Assembly: GCF_900113485.1 (NCBI RefSeq)
Contig: NZ_FOPM01000001.1
Span: 124,001 to 188,000 of the forward strand
DNA length: 64,000 nucleotides
Reading direction: 5' to 3'
Source: Methylobacterium gossipiicola
Lineage (GTDB): Bacteria; Pseudomonadota; Alphaproteobacteria; Rhizobiales; Beijerinckiaceae
The notes below the pieces were generated by a model. The model ran no database searches, was not told the DNA's origin, and saw only the letters and a program-made list of their open reading frames with translations. The position numbers and the translations under genes were made by a program. Within the stretch, counting starts at the first letter, position 1; each line of letters begins with the position of its first letter. Positions 8,506 through 19,143 of this stretch are shown in pieces.

Positions 8506-9594
8506 GTGAGCGACGTTCTCATCATCGGCGCGGGGGTCGTCGGCCTCGCCGTCGCCCGCGCCCTGGCGCTGCGCGGCCACGCCGTCGTGGTGGCCGAAGC
8601 CGAGGGGGCCATCGGCATGGGCGTCTCGGCCCGCAGCTCGGAAGTGATCCATGGTGGGATGTACTACCCGGCCGGATCGTTGCGCGCCCGCCACTGCGTC
8701 GCGGGCGCCCAACGCCTCTACGCCTTCTGCGCCAGCCACGGCGTGCCGCACCGCGCCTGCGGCAAGCTCATCGTCGCCACGCAAGCCGCCGAGCACGCCG
8801 CCATTGCGGCGATCCACGCGCGCGGCCTCGCCAACGGCGTCGCGGGTCTCACGCTCCTCGACGGTGCCGAGGCCCGCGCCCTCGAACCGGCCCTGGCGTG
8901 CGTCTCCGCCCTGCACGCGCCCGGCACCGGCATCGTCGACAGCCACGCCCTGATGCTCGCCCTCCAGGGGGACATCGGGGATCGCGGCGGGGCCATTGCG
9001 TTCCAGAGCCGGGTCACGCGCCTGATCCGGACCGATGGCTTCTGGCACGCGCGGGTGAACGACGACGATCTTCCCTTCGATGCCGTGGTCAACGCCGCCG
9101 GCCTCGGCGCGCAGGCCGTGGCGGCGGGCGTCGAAGGCTATCCGCCGACGCGCATTCCACGCCGCGTCCTCGCCAAGGGCAGTTATTTCGGCTGCCTCGG
9201 TCGCCCGGCCTTTTCGCGGTTGATCTATCCCGCCCCCGTCGAGGGGGGACTCGGCATCCACCTCACCCTCGACCTCGCCGGGCGGATGCGGTTCGGCCCC
9301 GACGTCGAATGGGTCGACGCCGAGGATTACGCCGTCGATCCCGGCCGGGCCGAGACCTTCGCCCACGCGATCCGGCGCTACTGGCCTGGGTTGCCCGACG
9401 GCGCCCTCACGCCGGATTACGCCGGCATCCGCCCCAAGCTCACGGGGCCGGGCGAACCGGCGGCGGATTTTTGCATCGACGGTCCGGCCGAGCATGGGCT
9501 GGACCGCCTCGTCCACCTGTTCGGCATCGAGAGCCCCGGCCTGACGTCGAGCCTGTCCCTCGCCGACGAGGTCGCCGACCGGCTGTTCGCGTGA
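8506..9594 (+). CDS. FAD-dependent oxidoreductase, L-2-hydroxyglutarate oxidase-like (DAO fold)
   Basis: A 362-residue flavoprotein starting with GTG. The N-terminal dinucleotide-binding motif VLIIGAGVVGLAVARALA (about residues 4-21) followed by an acidic strand end (VVVAEAEG) and the segment SSEVIHGGMYYPAGSLRA are characteristic of the LhgO/glycerol-3-phosphate-oxidase-like part of the DAO family. The late HLFGIESPGLTSSLSLADEVA motif closes the FAD site. It probably oxidises a 2-hydroxyacid such as L-2-hydroxyglutarate; the substrate is inferred from family resemblance only. It is convergent with the oxidoreductase pair that follows, with a 6-base gap. Confidence 0.85.
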   Translation: MSDVLIIGAGVVGLAVARALALRGHAVVVAEAEGAIGMGVSARSSEVIHGGMYYPAGSLRARHCVAGAQRLYAFCASHGVPHRACGKLIVATQAAEHAAIAAIHARGLANGVAGLTLLDGAEARALEPALACVSALHAPGTGIVDSHALMLALQGDIGDRGGAIAFQSRVTRLIRTDGFWHARVNDDDLPFDAVVNAAGLGAQAVAAGVEGYPPTRIPRRVLAKGSYFGCLGRPAFSRLIYPAPVEGGLGIHLTLDLAGRMRFGPDVEWVDAEDYAVDPGRAETFAHAIRRYWPGLPDGALTPDYAGIRPKLTGPGEPAADFCIDGPAEHGLDRLVHLFGIESPGLTSSLSLADEVADRLFA

Positions 9595-9600
9595 TGGCCG

Positions 9601-10309
9601 TCAGCCGCCGAATCGCTCCGTACGGATGGTGCGCGGCTCGAGGCCGGCCCCGACAAGAAGGTTGGACGCGGCCGTGACGAACGGGTTGGCGCCGCAGATG
9701 AAGGTGTGACGCGGGCCGCCGAGGCGTTTCAGCGCCGTCGCGATCACGGCGGCATCGATGCGCCGGCCCCCATCGCCCGTGAGGTGCAGCATGAGCTGGA
9801 AGCCCGCTTCGGTCTCGGCCCGTCGAACGAGTTCGGCATGGGCCAGAACCTCGTCCACGGCGCGCGCGGAGTAGAGCAACAGGGCCGGAACCTCCGGGGC
9901 GGCGACGGCCCGGTGGCGCAGCATCGCCAACAGGGGCACCACGCCGGAGCCGCCCCCGACGAGGAGGAGGGGGCCGCCATCCTCCGGGCGCCAGACGAAG
10001 GCGCCACCGATGGGACCGCGCACCTCCAATGTGTCACCGACCTCCGCGATGCCGTCGAAGAACCCCGAGACCTCGCCGTCGGGAAGACCGTCCACCAGGA
10101 GTTCGATGGTGCCGTCGTCGCTCGGCGCCGACGCGATGGAGTAGCTGCGCCGGGCCTGATAGCCGTCCGGCGCCGTCAGGCGGACATCGACGTGCTGCCC
10201 GGCCACGACCGGCCGGTCGAACGCCACGGCAAGGCGAAAGCTCTTCACCCGGCGGGTGACCGGAGCGATGCCCACGATGGTGGTCTCACGCCAGGGGAGC
10301 CGGATCGCG

Positions 10310-10317
<8 letters not shown>
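9601..10317 (-). CDS. FAD/NAD(P)-binding ferredoxin-reductase-type oxidoreductase
   Basis: A 238-residue flavin reductase. The FAD-binding barrel has RRSYSIASAP (about residues 68-77; the R-x-Y-S-T/I motif) and GPIGGAF, and the NAD(P)-binding half has LLLVGGGSGVVPLLAMLRH and FICGANPFV. The C-terminus RTERFGG is typical of this branch. No [2Fe-2S] cysteine cluster is present, so it is the flavin module alone. The ATG overlaps the last 8 bases of the upstream Mo-enzyme gene, which strongly suggests that this protein passes electrons from NAD(P)H to, or receives them from, that enzyme. Confidence 0.88.
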
Positions 10318-10915
<598 letters not shown>

Positions 10916-10948
10916 GGTGTCTCCATCATCGCAATCGACCCCGGCGGA

Positions 10949-11113
10949 TCAACGATCCCGCATCACGATCCACAGGGCGTGGATCATGCCCGGCACGATG
11001 CCGAGAATCGTCAGGAGGATGTTGAGCAGGAACTGCAATCCGATGCCAGCGGTCATCAGGACGGCGAGGGGAGGCAGGAAGATGGCGAGCAGGATGCGAA
11101 CGAGATTCGACAC
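10949..11113 (-). CDS. YqaE/Pmp3 family small membrane protein
   Basis: A 54-residue proteolipid read from GTG at 11111-11113 to TGA at 10949-10951. It has two hydrophobic helices (about residues 4-24 and 27-50) with the family's central turn: FLPPLAV in the first helix, N-I-L-L-T-I-L-G-I-V-P-G in the second, and the conserved I-H-A-L-W-I-V near the end. YqaE/Pmp3 proteins sit in the plasma membrane and are linked to ion homeostasis and stress tolerance in yeast and plants; in bacteria the role is little known. It lies 33 bases upstream of the Mo-enzyme gene on the same strand but may be an independent transcript. Confidence 0.88.
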   Translation of the reverse strand: MSNLVRILLAIFLPPLAVLMTAGIGLQFLLNILLTILGIVPGMIHALWIVMRDR

Positions 11114-11245
11114 GAGAACTCCGCTGGGACGTCAGCCGTGGACCGGCGCGAGGCTAACGACGCGACCCATTCGATGGTTTCCGGTTCGAGTTTCTAAACC
11201 TCTCGGTGTCTAGCTCTGGACCGAGCGCAACGCAGCCCGGTTTTC

Positions 11246-12193
11246 ATGGCCAGAACGCTTATCAAGGACGTCGAGCACGCCGTCGCCATCGGCACAGACC
11301 AGCACCGCCGCGCGATGCTGGACCGAATCACGACCCTGTTCGGCGATCACGCCCGCCACCTCGGCGAGGCCGAGATGAAGCCGTTCGAAGCGATCATGCT
11401 GCACCTCGCCCGCAGCGTCGATTCGGCGAGCCGGGCGATCCTGGCCGGAGCCATCGCGGATATCGCCAACGCGCCGCGCAGCGTGGTGCGGGATCTCGCC
11501 TACGATCCGGACAGCATCGTCGCCGGACCGATTCTCGCCAGGTCCGTCCGCCTCGCAGACGAGGATCTCGTCCGCATCGTTCGCAGAGCCGGCCTCGAAC
11601 ACCTCGACGCGGTGTCTCGGCGCCGGATTCTCAGCGAACAAATCACCGAAATCCTGGTCACGCGGGCGGCAATCGCGGCCGTGCGGCGCATTGCCGGCAA
11701 CGAGGGCGCCCGCCTGTCGGAGGCCGGTTTCCGCTTCCTGATGCAGCGGGCGCAACACGACAACGTCCTGCGGGCACTCCTCGACCTCAGGGCAACCCTG
11801 CCGACAGGGTGTCGCGTCTCCTTTCCCGAGCCGTTGTCGTTCGGGAACGGGATCGACCGCGACGAGCAGGCCATCGTGGCCCTCGTCGCCGAAAGCCGGA
11901 TCGACGAAGCCCTCGCGGTGGTGGCCCGCGTCGCCGGCGTTCCGTCGGATCGGGCGGTTCAAGCCTTCCAACGGGCGGACCTCGACCGTCTGCTCTTTCT
12001 CACGCGCTCCGCCGACCTTGGATGGGGCACCCTCAAGCACCTGATTCAGGCCCGCCCCGGCCGCCGCCTGCAGCCCGAGGAGATGCGCGGAGCCTTCGAG
12101 GCGTTTCAGGCCCTGCCCGTGGCCACGGCGCGGCGGTCCGTCGGGTTCGTCACCGCCCCGGACACGAACGAGCCGATCGCCAAGGTCGCTTGA
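11246..12193 (+). CDS. DUF2336 domain-containing protein
   Basis: A 315-residue, largely helical protein. The first two thirds resemble DUF2336 (PF10098), an alphaproteobacterial family with HEAT-like helical repeats: the pattern R-A-I-L-A-x-A-I-A-D-I-A-N-A-P-x-x-V-V-R-x-L-A-Y-D-x-x-x-I-V-A-x-P-I-L is the repeat signature. No catalytic motif or membrane segment is present. Some DUF2336 proteins are connected with envelope or stress regulation, but nothing here identifies a partner. It is followed 43 bases later by a co-directional methyltransferase-like gene. Confidence 0.8.
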   Translation: MARTLIKDVEHAVAIGTDQHRRAMLDRITTLFGDHARHLGEAEMKPFEAIMLHLARSVDSASRAILAGAIADIANAPRSVVRDLAYDPDSIVAGPILARSVRLADEDLVRIVRRAGLEHLDAVSRRRILSEQITEILVTRAAIAAVRRIAGNEGARLSEAGFRFLMQRAQHDNVLRALLDLRATLPTGCRVSFPEPLSFGNGIDRDEQAIVALVAESRIDEALAVVARVAGVPSDRAVQAFQRADLDRLLFLTRSADLGWGTLKHLIQARPGRRLQPEEMRGAFEAFQALPVATARRSVGFVTAPDTNEPIAKVA

Positions 12194-12236
12194 CGCGTCC
12201 GGTCCCCCGCTCCACCCCTCCGGACAGGAGGGCGCC

Positions 12237-12980
12237 GTGCTCATCGACCTGTTCCACTACCTGACCACCCCGGCGCCCTGGGCGCATCGACGCGGCGGCC
12301 ACCTCCGGGAAAGCGTGCTGCTCCGATCGCGTTCGCGCCGGTGCCGTGCGGCTTGGGCTCCCCATCTCGCGCAGGCCCGCGCCGTGGTCGCGCAAGCGTG
12401 CGAGGAATTGCCCCGGACACGGATCTGCGTGGTCCTCGGTTCGGGGCTCCTCGACGACGTGCCCTTCGAGCATCTGGCCGCTCGCTTCGCTGAAATCCGC
12501 CTCGTCGATGTCGTGCATCCCTGGCCGACGCGCTGGGCGGTCCGCGGCCGGTCCAACGTCACCCTGGTGACGGCCGACCTGACACGGCCCGGCGCGGTCC
12601 TGGCTGAGGGCGGGGGCGGCAGCGTCGATCTTGTGATCTCCGCCAATCTGCTGTCACAACTGCCGATCCTGCCGGTGGCCCGCTCCGGGGCGTCCGACCC
12701 TGACCTCGGGGGGCGGATCGTTCGCGCGCATCTCGACGGTTTGTCACGCCTCGCCGCGCGCGTCTGCCTCGTCACGGACGTCGAGCAACGGGAGGAGGAT
12801 CGCGATGGTCGGGAGACCGACCGCCTCGACCTCCTCCACGGCGAGATCCTGCCTCGGCCCGACGAGTCCTGGACCTGGGACCTCGCCCCCTTCGGCGAGA
12901 CCGCGCGGCATCGTCGCCTCGTTCATCGGGTCCAGGGGTATCGGGATTGGCACGCTGCCTGCGCGCGGAGCCAGCCCTGA
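12237..12980 (+). CDS. Uncharacterised protein with methyltransferase-like Rossmann features
   Basis: A 247-residue protein starting with GTG. RICVVLGSGLLDDVPFEHLA (about residues 62-81) looks like a degenerate SAM-binding glycine loop, followed by RLVDVVHP at the end of strand two and DLVISANLLSQLPILP at strand four, the layout of class I methyltransferases. The nucleotide-binding loop is not canonical (GSGLLDD instead of G-x-G-x-G), so activity is uncertain. It ends just before a strong terminator and probably shares a transcript with the DUF2336 gene. Confidence 0.6.
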   Translation: MLIDLFHYLTTPAPWAHRRGGHLRESVLLRSRSRRCRAAWAPHLAQARAVVAQACEELPRTRICVVLGSGLLDDVPFEHLAARFAEIRLVDVVHPWPTRWAVRGRSNVTLVTADLTRPGAVLAEGGGGSVDLVISANLLSQLPILPVARSGASDPDLGGRIVRAHLDGLSRLAARVCLVTDVEQREEDRDGRETDRLDLLHGEILPRPDESWTWDLAPFGETARHRRLVHRVQGYRDWHAACARSQP

Positions 12981-12982
12981 AC

Positions 12983-13010
12983 GCGGAAAGCCGCCCAGCG
13001 GGGCGGCTTT
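12983..13010. terminator. Bidirectional intrinsic terminator
   Basis: Perfect 12-bp inverted repeat GGAAAGCCGCCC / GGGCGGCTTTCC with a 4-base loop, lying between the convergent genes ending at 12980 (+) and 13033 (-). The AAA/TTT steps are at the outer end of the stem. Confidence 0.8.
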
Positions 13011-13032
13011 CCTGATTCGTGAGACGGGCCGA

Positions 13033-14289
13033 TTACTCGGTGACGGGCGCCGTGTCGGCGGCACCCACGGGGCCGGGTTCGGTCCCTTCCGTTCCCTCGA
13101 AACGGGCGCGGCGGCGGCGGCGGGGCTTGGGAGCGGCCACGGCTTCCTCGCTCGCTGCCGGGACAGCGCCCTGGGCGGCCGGTTCTTCGGGGGCACGGGG
13201 CTCGGTTGGTCGGGGTTCGGCGACGCGCTCGGCCGGGATCGGCCGGGGCGGTGTCATGAGGAAGGCGGGCAGGGCCCCGACATCCTCGGCCGGGGCACGT
13301 TCGGCTTCCTCGCGACGGCGGCTGCGACGCGGCGGAGCGTCGGCCGAACGACGGGGTTCGGGCGCCTGGAATTCCTGTCGCGCCGGCTCCTGCCGGACGG
13401 GCTCCTGTCGGATCGGTTCTTGTCGAACCGGTTCCTGCCGAACCGCCTCTTGCCGAACGGCTTCCTGTCGGGGTGCCTCGTCACGTGACGCATCCTGACG
13501 CGGTTGATCCTGCGGGTCCGCCCCGCGGCCGTTCTCGAACCGTGCCGCCCCGTTGCGCCGTCCGTAATCCTGACGCGGCTGCTCCTGACGGTCCCGGTCG
13601 CGGTCCTGGCGCGACTGATCCTGACGACCGTAATCGGGGCGCGGATTGTCCTGCCGGTTGTAATCCTGGCGCGATCCATCTTGGCGCTGATTGTCGAAGC
13701 GCTGCGGGCGGTCGTTGCGGTTGTTGAAGCGGTCGCGTCGGCTCTGCCGGTCGGAGCCACCGTCCTGCCGTCCGTAATCCTGGCGCTGATGGTCCTGGCG
13801 GGCGCCGTCCTGTCTCGGACCGTCTTGCCTCTGCGAATCTTGCCGCCCCTCGTAGCCCTGCGGCTGATAGGCACTTGGCTGCGCCTGCTGGCTGGGGTCG
13901 GTGTAGTCGTCGTTGTAGGCGTGGGCCGCGTAGCCGAGGGGCGCGCCCTGATCGTCGCCGCCATCCTCGTCGCCGTCATCGTCGAAGCCGTTGCGGGCGT
14001 AGCCGCCGGCCTGCTGCCGGTTCTGCTCCTGCGCGCCGGAGATGATGCGGAAATAGTGCTCGCCGTGCTGGAAATAGTTCTCCGCCGCGACGGGATCGCC
14101 ACTGGCCTGCGCGTCGCGGGCCAACTGGGCGTATTTGTCGGCGATGTGCTGGGCCGTGCCGCGAATCTTGACGTCCGGACCGTTCGATTCGTAGGACCGC
14201 GTCAGCGGATTGGGACCCTTGGGGCGGTTGCGCCCGCGCATCCGTCGATTTTGATTTGGTCTCATCGGTCTCGATTGACCCTCGTTCAT
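13033..14289 (-). CDS. DUF4167 domain-containing protein with RQD/RQE repeats
   Basis: About 418 residues. The N-terminal 80 residues (RRMRGRNRPKGPNPLTRSYE then SNGPDVKIRGTAQHIADKYA, and the SGDPVAAENYFQHGEHYFRI segment) are the conserved DUF4167 domain of alphaproteobacteria. The remainder is extremely polar and repetitive: about 20 copies of RQD-type units at about residues 150-300 and a run of RQEPV/RQEAV units at about 310-345, ending in an arginine-rich tract and an acidic tail. It resembles an RNA-associated disordered protein, but function is unknown. Start is either ATG 14287-14289 (MNEGQ) or ATG 14263-14265 (MRPNQ). It is the last gene of the lysC-ptsP-prfA-prmC series. Confidence 0.85.
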   Translation of the reverse strand: MNEGQSRPMRPNQNRRMRGRNRPKGPNPLTRSYESNGPDVKIRGTAQHIADKYAQLARDAQASGDPVAAENYFQHGEHYFRIISGAQEQNRQQAGGYARNGFDDDGDEDGGDDQGAPLGYAAHAYNDDYTDPSQQAQPSAYQPQGYEGRQDSQRQDGPRQDGARQDHQRQDYGRQDGGSDRQSRRDRFNNRNDRPQRFDNQRQDGSRQDYNRQDNPRPDYGRQDQSRQDRDRDRQEQPRQDYGRRNGAARFENGRGADPQDQPRQDASRDEAPRQEAVRQEAVRQEPVRQEPIRQEPVRQEPARQEFQAPEPRRSADAPPRRSRRREEAERAPAEDVGALPAFLMTPPRPIPAERVAEPRPTEPRAPEEPAAQGAVPAASEEAVAAPKPRRRRRARFEGTEGTEPGPVGAADTAPVTE

Positions 14290-14712
14290 ACGGGAACGTG
14301 TGGTGAGGCGATCCGGAACCCGGCCGTTTCGAGCCGAAACCGGCCCTGGCCCGGTCGGCCCTGGAATGAGGGCCGAGGGATCCGGTTCGTCCAGTCCGCG
14401 ATCGGAATCGGAATACGCCGTGCCTGTTGTCTGTCCCGGTGCACCGAGGCTCGCACTCGCGTTCAGGCGCTCTTCGGTTTTCAGGCTCTGAATGATCGAG
14501 CGCCAGCGCGTCGTCTCGTTTGCACGCCGGCCTGATCGTGGGAGATCGCCGAGAGGCGCAGCGGGCTCAAAAGCCGGCATTGCCCCTGCCATGATCCGTC
14601 ACGACGGATCGATGTTCGATCTACCCGAGACCCTAGCGGCTCCCGCACGGGCCAACAAGCGTTTTTTCACGCGGTCCTGTGACGTTTGGACGGTTTCCGG
14701 GGGACAAAGCCG
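14290..14712. other. 423-base gap between prmC and the DUF4167 gene
   Basis: The DUF4167 reading frame stays open upstream to about 14592 but the translated extension has no recognisable similarity. The stretch holds an imperfect hairpin around 14323-14347 (GGCCGTTTCG / CGAAACCGGCC with one bulge). It most likely contains a separate promoter and 5' leader for the DUF4167 gene. No RNA gene is recognised. Confidence 0.4.
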
Positions 14713-15573
14713 TCAGTTCTGGGTGAACGCGACGACGCGCGCATGCCCGGCGAGATCGTGGGTGATGTGCCCCGGGGCGAGGCCCGAGGCGCGACCGAGG
14801 GCGCGCACGGCCTCCGCCTGAACGTGGCCGACCTCGAACAGCAGGGTGCCGCCCGCCGCGAGCCGGAGCGGCCCCGCCGCGACCTCGGCGAGGATGCGCC
14901 GATAGGCGTCGAGACCGTCCGCGCCGCCGTCGAGGGCCGCCATCGGATCGTGGTCCCGCACCTCCGGGGCCAGGGTCGCGATGGTGGCGGCGGGAATGTA
15001 GGGCGGGTTCGACACGATGAGATCGAACGCCCCCGCGAGGCCGGCACTCCAGTCGGTCCGCACGAAGCCGGCTCGGCCGCCGACGCCGTTGGCGCGGGCA
15101 TTGGCGCGGGCCTGGACCAGCGCGGCCTCCGAGCGGTCGACGCCCACCCCGAAGGCCCGGCGACATTCGCTCAGCAGGGCCACGAGGATGCATCCCGAGC
15201 CGGTGCCGAGGTCGAGGATCGTCGCCGCGCAGGTTCGATCCGGCAGGCGGGCGAGGGCCGCTTCCACGAGGGTCTCGGTGTCGGCGCGGGGCACGAGGGT
15301 GTCAGGGGAGAGGCCGAAGGGAAGGCCCCAGAACTCCCAGGCGCCGACGATTCGTGCCACCGGCTCACCGGCGCGGCGCCGGGCCAGGGCCTGCGTCAGG
15401 GCTTCCGCCCCGGCGGCCCCGATGGGTTGGGAGCCGCCGAGGATGAGCTCCGTCCCCGTGAGGCGCAGCACGTCGAGGACGAGGAAACGCGCGTCGTTGT
15501 CGCCGATCCCGGCCTCGGCCAAGCTCCGCGTGACCTGCCGCAGGGCCTCGGCGCGGGTCGTCTCGGGCGTCAT
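14713..15573 (-). CDS. prmC: Peptide chain release factor N5-glutamine methyltransferase
   Basis: A 286-residue enzyme that methylates the glutamine of the GGQ motif in release factors RF1 and RF2. The SAM-binding motif ILDLGTGSGCILVALL (about residues 118-133) and the catalytic IVSNPPYIPA (about 185-194) are complete, and the N-terminal helical domain ends with the RRAGEPVARIVGAWEFWG segment typical of PrmC. It follows prfA, its substrate's gene, with 5 bases between, so the two are co-transcribed. Confidence 0.96.
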   Translation of the reverse strand: MTPETTRAEALRQVTRSLAEAGIGDNDARFLVLDVLRLTGTELILGGSQPIGAAGAEALTQALARRRAGEPVARIVGAWEFWGLPFGLSPDTLVPRADTETLVEAALARLPDRTCAATILDLGTGSGCILVALLSECRRAFGVGVDRSEAALVQARANARANGVGGRAGFVRTDWSAGLAGAFDLIVSNPPYIPAATIATLAPEVRDHDPMAALDGGADGLDAYRRILAEVAAGPLRLAAGGTLLFEVGHVQAEAVRALGRASGLAPGHITHDLAGHARVVAFTQN

Positions 15574-15578
15574 CGCGG

Positions 15579-16664
15579 TCAGGCCATGCCCTCGGCGGCG
15601 AGGAGTTCGGCCTGATGCTCCGTCACCAGGGCATCGACGAGTTCGTCCAGGGCCTCGCCGGCCAGCACTTCTTCCAATTTGTAGAGCGTGAGGTTGATGC
15701 GGTGGTCCGTCACCCGCGCCTGCGGGAAATTGTAGGTGCGGATGCGCTCCGAGCGGTCGCCCGAGCCCACCTGCGACTTGCGATCGGCGGCCCGGGCCGC
15801 ATCCTTGGCCGTGCGCTCGGCGTCGTAGAGCTTCGCCCTAAGGAGCGACATGGCCCGCGCGCGGTTCTTGTGCTGCGAGCGCTCCTCCTGGACGAAGATC
15901 ACGATACCGGAGGGCAGGTGGGTGATGCGGATCGCCGATTCCGTCTTATTGACGTGCTGTCCGCCCGCGCCCTGCGACCGCATGGTGTCGATCTTGAGGT
16001 CGGCATCGTTGACGACGATGTCCACCTCCTCGGCCTCGGGCAGCACCGCCACGGTGGCGGCAGAGGTGTGGATGCGCCCCTGCGTTTCGGTGTCGGGCAC
16101 GCGCTGCACCCGGTGGGCGCCGCTCTCGAACTTCAGGCGGGCGAACACGCCCTTGCCCTTCACCTCGGCGATGACTTCGCGGTAGCCGCCCACGGTGCCC
16201 TCGCTCTCGGAGATCACCTCCACCCGCCAGCCCTTGGCGTCGGCGTATTTGGCGTACATCCGGAATAGGTCGCCGGCGAACAGGGCCGCCTCGTCGCCGC
16301 CAGTCCCGGCGCGGATTTCGAGAATCGCGGATTTCTCGTCCGCCGAATCCTTCGGCAGCAGGATGAGTTGCAGGGCGCGGTGCGCCGCCTCCAGCCCGTC
16401 CTCGGCCTCGGGCTTCTCGGCGGCCGCGAGGCTCCGCATCTCGGAATCCCCCCCCGGCTCGTCGATCAGCGCCTGAATATCGGCGAGGTTCGAGGCCGCC
16501 GCCCGGTAAGCATGGATCGCCGCCACGACGCCTTCCAGCTCGGACAGTTCGCGCGAGAGCTGGACGAACGTCTCGGAATCGGCCGAGCCGGCGCTCAGGG
16601 TCGCGGTCACGATGTCGTAACGCGTCAGGATGGCGTCGAGGCGCTCGGAAGGAATGGGGGTCAT
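15579..16664 (-). CDS. prfA: Peptide chain release factor 1
   Basis: A 361-residue RF1 that recognises UAA and UAG stop codons and triggers peptide release. [22 protein letters not shown] (about residues 227-248) contains the catalytic GGQ, modified by PrmC. The preceding [20 protein letters not shown] and the later [11 protein letters not shown] with [12 protein letters not shown] are RF1 landmarks. It lies between ptsP (67 bases upstream) and prmC (5 bases downstream). Confidence 0.96.
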   Translation of the reverse strand: MTPIPSERLDAILTRYDIVTATLSAGSADSETFVQLSRELSELEGVVAAIHAYRAAASNLADIQALIDEPGGDSEMRSLAAAEKPEAEDGLEAAHRALQLILLPKDSADEKSAILEIRAGTGGDEAALFAGDLFRMYAKYADAKGWRVEVISESEGTVGGYREVIAEVKGKGVFARLKFESGAHRVQRVPDTETQGRIHTSAATVAVLPEAEEVDIVVNDADLKIDTMRSQGAGGQHVNKTESAIRITHLPSGIVIFVQEERSQHKNRARAMSLLRAKLYDAERTAKDAARAADRKSQVGSGDRSERIRTYNFPQARVTDHRINLTLYKLEEVLAGEALDELVDALVTEHQAELLAAEGMA

Positions 16665-16731
16665 CGCCCGTGGGGTACTCTCAACTGTGGATTGGGGTGG
16701 CGGCGGGTCGGTCCAGGGAGCGTGAAGCCCG

Positions 16732-18993
16732 CTAGATGGGAACGCCGTGCGCCTTGGCGAAGGCGCTGAGCGCCGGCCGCAGGCTCTCGCCGTCGCCGGC
16801 CCGCGCCATCTCGGTCTCGATGAGGTCTGCCACGGCGCTCGCGTCGAGGTTGAGCACCATGGCCTTCACCGGGCCGATGGCGGCGGGCGACATGGAGAGG
16901 TGGCGGAAGCCGAGGCCGATGAGGGCCATGGCCTCCAGAGGCTTGCCGCCGATCTCGCCGCAGACGGTGGCCGGGCAGCCGGCCGCCGCCGCCCGCTCGG
17001 CGATGAGCCGGAAGGCCCGCAGGGCCGGTACGCTCAGGGTGTCGAAGCGCCCCGCCACTCGGCGGTTCTCGCGATCGACGGCGAACAGGAACTGCATGAG
17101 ATCGTTGGAGCCCACCGACAGGAAGTCGGCGGCCCGGGCGATCTCGTCGATCTGGAACAGCAGGGAGGGCACCTCCACCATCACGCCGAGGCGGCAGACA
17201 CTCGGCAGGGGATGGCCGTGCCTACGCAGATGCGCCATCTCGCGTTCCACGATGGCCTTGGCGCGGGTGAACTCGTCCACCGTCGCCACCATGGGGAACA
17301 TGATCTTGAGGGGGCGCCCGCCGGCGGCCTTGAGCAGGGCGCGCAACTGCACCCGCAGCAAGGCCGGGCGGTCGAGGCCGATCCGGATGGCACGCCAGCC
17401 GAGCGCCGGGTTCTCTTCTTCCAGCGCCGGCATGTACGGCAGGATCTTGTCGCCGCCGATGTCGAGGGTCCGGACCGTCACGGGCAGGTCGCCCGTCGCG
17501 GCGAACACCGCCTCGTAGAGCGTCTGCTGTTCGGCGGCCGACGGCATCCGCTGGGCGACCATGAACTGAAGCTCGGTGCGGAACAGGCCCACGCCCTCGG
17601 CCCCCGTCTCGGCGAGGTGGGCGAGGTCGATGAGCAGGCCGGCATTGAGCTGAAGGCCGATGGCGACCCCGTCCCGGGTCACGGCCGGCTGGTCGCGCAG
17701 CGCCCGATACTGCTCCTGGCGCTTGGCGCGGACGCGGACCATTTCGCCGTAGGCCGCCTCGATCTCCGGCCCGGGGCGGACCTGGATCTCGCCGGTGGCG
17801 CCGTCGACGATGATGGCGTCGCCCGCGTCGCAGAGCGCCGTGGCGTTGGCGATCTCGCCCACCGCCGGGATGCCGAGCGCCCGGGCCACGATGGCGATGT
17901 GGCTCGTCGGCCCGCCTTCCTCCAGCACGACGCCCCGCAGCTTCGCGCGGTCGTAGTCGAGGAGGGCGGCCGGCCCCATGGAGCGGGCGACGAGGATCGC
18001 GTTCTCGGGCAGCACCCGCTCGCCGTTGCCCTCGTGGCCGATGAGGGTGCGCAGGAGCCGGTTGGCGAGGTCGTCGAGGTCGTGCAGACGGTCGCGCAGA
18101 TAGGGGTCGCTCTGGCGCATCATCCGGGCGCGGTTGTCCGACTGGACGCGCTCGACGGCGGCCTCGGCGGTCAGACCCGATTGCACGGCCTCGCGCATCC
18201 GGCGCAGCCAGCCCTTGTCGTGGGCGAACATCCGCACGGTCTCGAGGACCTCGCGCGATTCGCCCGTGCCGATGCTGTCACCGCGCTCCACGAGGTCGTC
18301 GATGGCCGAGCGGACCTCGCCGATGGCGAGCTCCAGGCGCTCCACCTCGCGGTCGACGTTCTCGGCGATGAGCTGCTTGATGACGATGCGCGGCTCGTGC
18401 AGCACCACGTGCCCGAGGCCGATGCCGTCGGCGAGCGCCACGCCGCGCTGGCTGACAGCGCGCCGCGTCGCCGGGCCGCTTCCGGGGGCGAGCGCCTGCA
18501 GCTCGCCCGAGGCGATCATCTCCGACAGCACCATGGCGGTGGTCTGGAGCGCCTCGATCTCCTCCTCGGAATAGACCCGGTAGGTCTTGTTCTGCACGAC
18601 GAGCACGCCGAGCGTATTGCCGGCGCGCAGCAACGGCACGCCCAGGAAGGCGTGGTACGCCTCCTCGCCCGTCTCCGGGCGATACGAGAAGGCCGGGTGG
18701 GACTGGGCGTCGGAGAGCGACAGGGGTTCGGCCGTCTGCGCGATGAGACCGACGAGGCCCTCGTCGGAGCGCATCCGGGTGAGGTGGACCGCCTCGCGGT
18801 TCAGGCCCTCGGTCGCGAACAATTCGAGGATGTTGTCGTTGCTCAGCACATAGACCGAGCAAACCTCCGCGATGACGTTGGCGGCGATGAGGGTGACGAT
18901 CCGGTCGAGGCGCGCCTGTGGGCTGACCGGCTCCGCCATCGCTTCGCGGAGACGGCGCAACAGAAGGCGCGGTCCTCCAGGCGCAGCGGGCAT
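16732..18993 (-). CDS. ptsP: Phosphoenolpyruvate-protein phosphotransferase, nitrogen PTS (EI-Ntr)
   Basis: A 753-residue enzyme I of the nitrogen phosphotransferase system, which passes phosphate from PEP to NPr. An N-terminal GAF domain (about residues 25-165) distinguishes it from sugar PtsI. The phosphohistidine H365 lies in [15 protein letters not shown], and the PEP-binding barrel carries [38 protein letters not shown] and the late active-site cysteine in [11 protein letters not shown]. It is 150 bases downstream of lysC on the same strand, an arrangement common in alphaproteobacteria. It regulates nitrogen, potassium or carbon metabolism rather than sugar uptake. Confidence 0.96.
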   Translation of the reverse strand: MPAAPGGPRLLLRRLREAMAEPVSPQARLDRIVTLIAANVIAEVCSVYVLSNDNILELFATEGLNREAVHLTRMRSDEGLVGLIAQTAEPLSLSDAQSHPAFSYRPETGEEAYHAFLGVPLLRAGNTLGVLVVQNKTYRVYSEEEIEALQTTAMVLSEMIASGELQALAPGSGPATRRAVSQRGVALADGIGLGHVVLHEPRIVIKQLIAENVDREVERLELAIGEVRSAIDDLVERGDSIGTGESREVLETVRMFAHDKGWLRRMREAVQSGLTAEAAVERVQSDNRARMMRQSDPYLRDRLHDLDDLANRLLRTLIGHEGNGERVLPENAILVARSMGPAALLDYDRAKLRGVVLEEGGPTSHIAIVARALGIPAVGEIANATALCDAGDAIIVDGATGEIQVRPGPEIEAAYGEMVRVRAKRQEQYRALRDQPAVTRDGVAIGLQLNAGLLIDLAHLAETGAEGVGLFRTELQFMVAQRMPSAAEQQTLYEAVFAATGDLPVTVRTLDIGGDKILPYMPALEEENPALGWRAIRIGLDRPALLRVQLRALLKAAGGRPLKIMFPMVATVDEFTRAKAIVEREMAHLRRHGHPLPSVCRLGVMVEVPSLLFQIDEIARAADFLSVGSNDLMQFLFAVDRENRRVAGRFDTLSVPALRAFRLIAERAAAAGCPATVCGEIGGKPLEAMALIGLGFRHLSMSPAAIGPVKAMVLNLDASAVADLIETEMARAGDGESLRPALSAFAKAHGVPI

Positions 18994-19143
18994 GGTCTCC
19001 TCGATCCGGCTTCGGCTTGCACGAAAGGCCGCGCAAGAATCGTGCGCGTGGCAAGGGCGCGTCTTCGAAGCCCCACCCCGACCCGGCGCGTGCTCCCGGT
19101 GTCCCGCGGGGACCCCGGTGCGGCGGCGTTTCGAGAGCGGCGC

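Noticed and set aside
13380..13860. Short regular repeats resembling a CRISPR array
   Set aside because: The units are 6-18 bases, keep the codon frame and encode RQD/RQE repeats; there are no spacers of even length.
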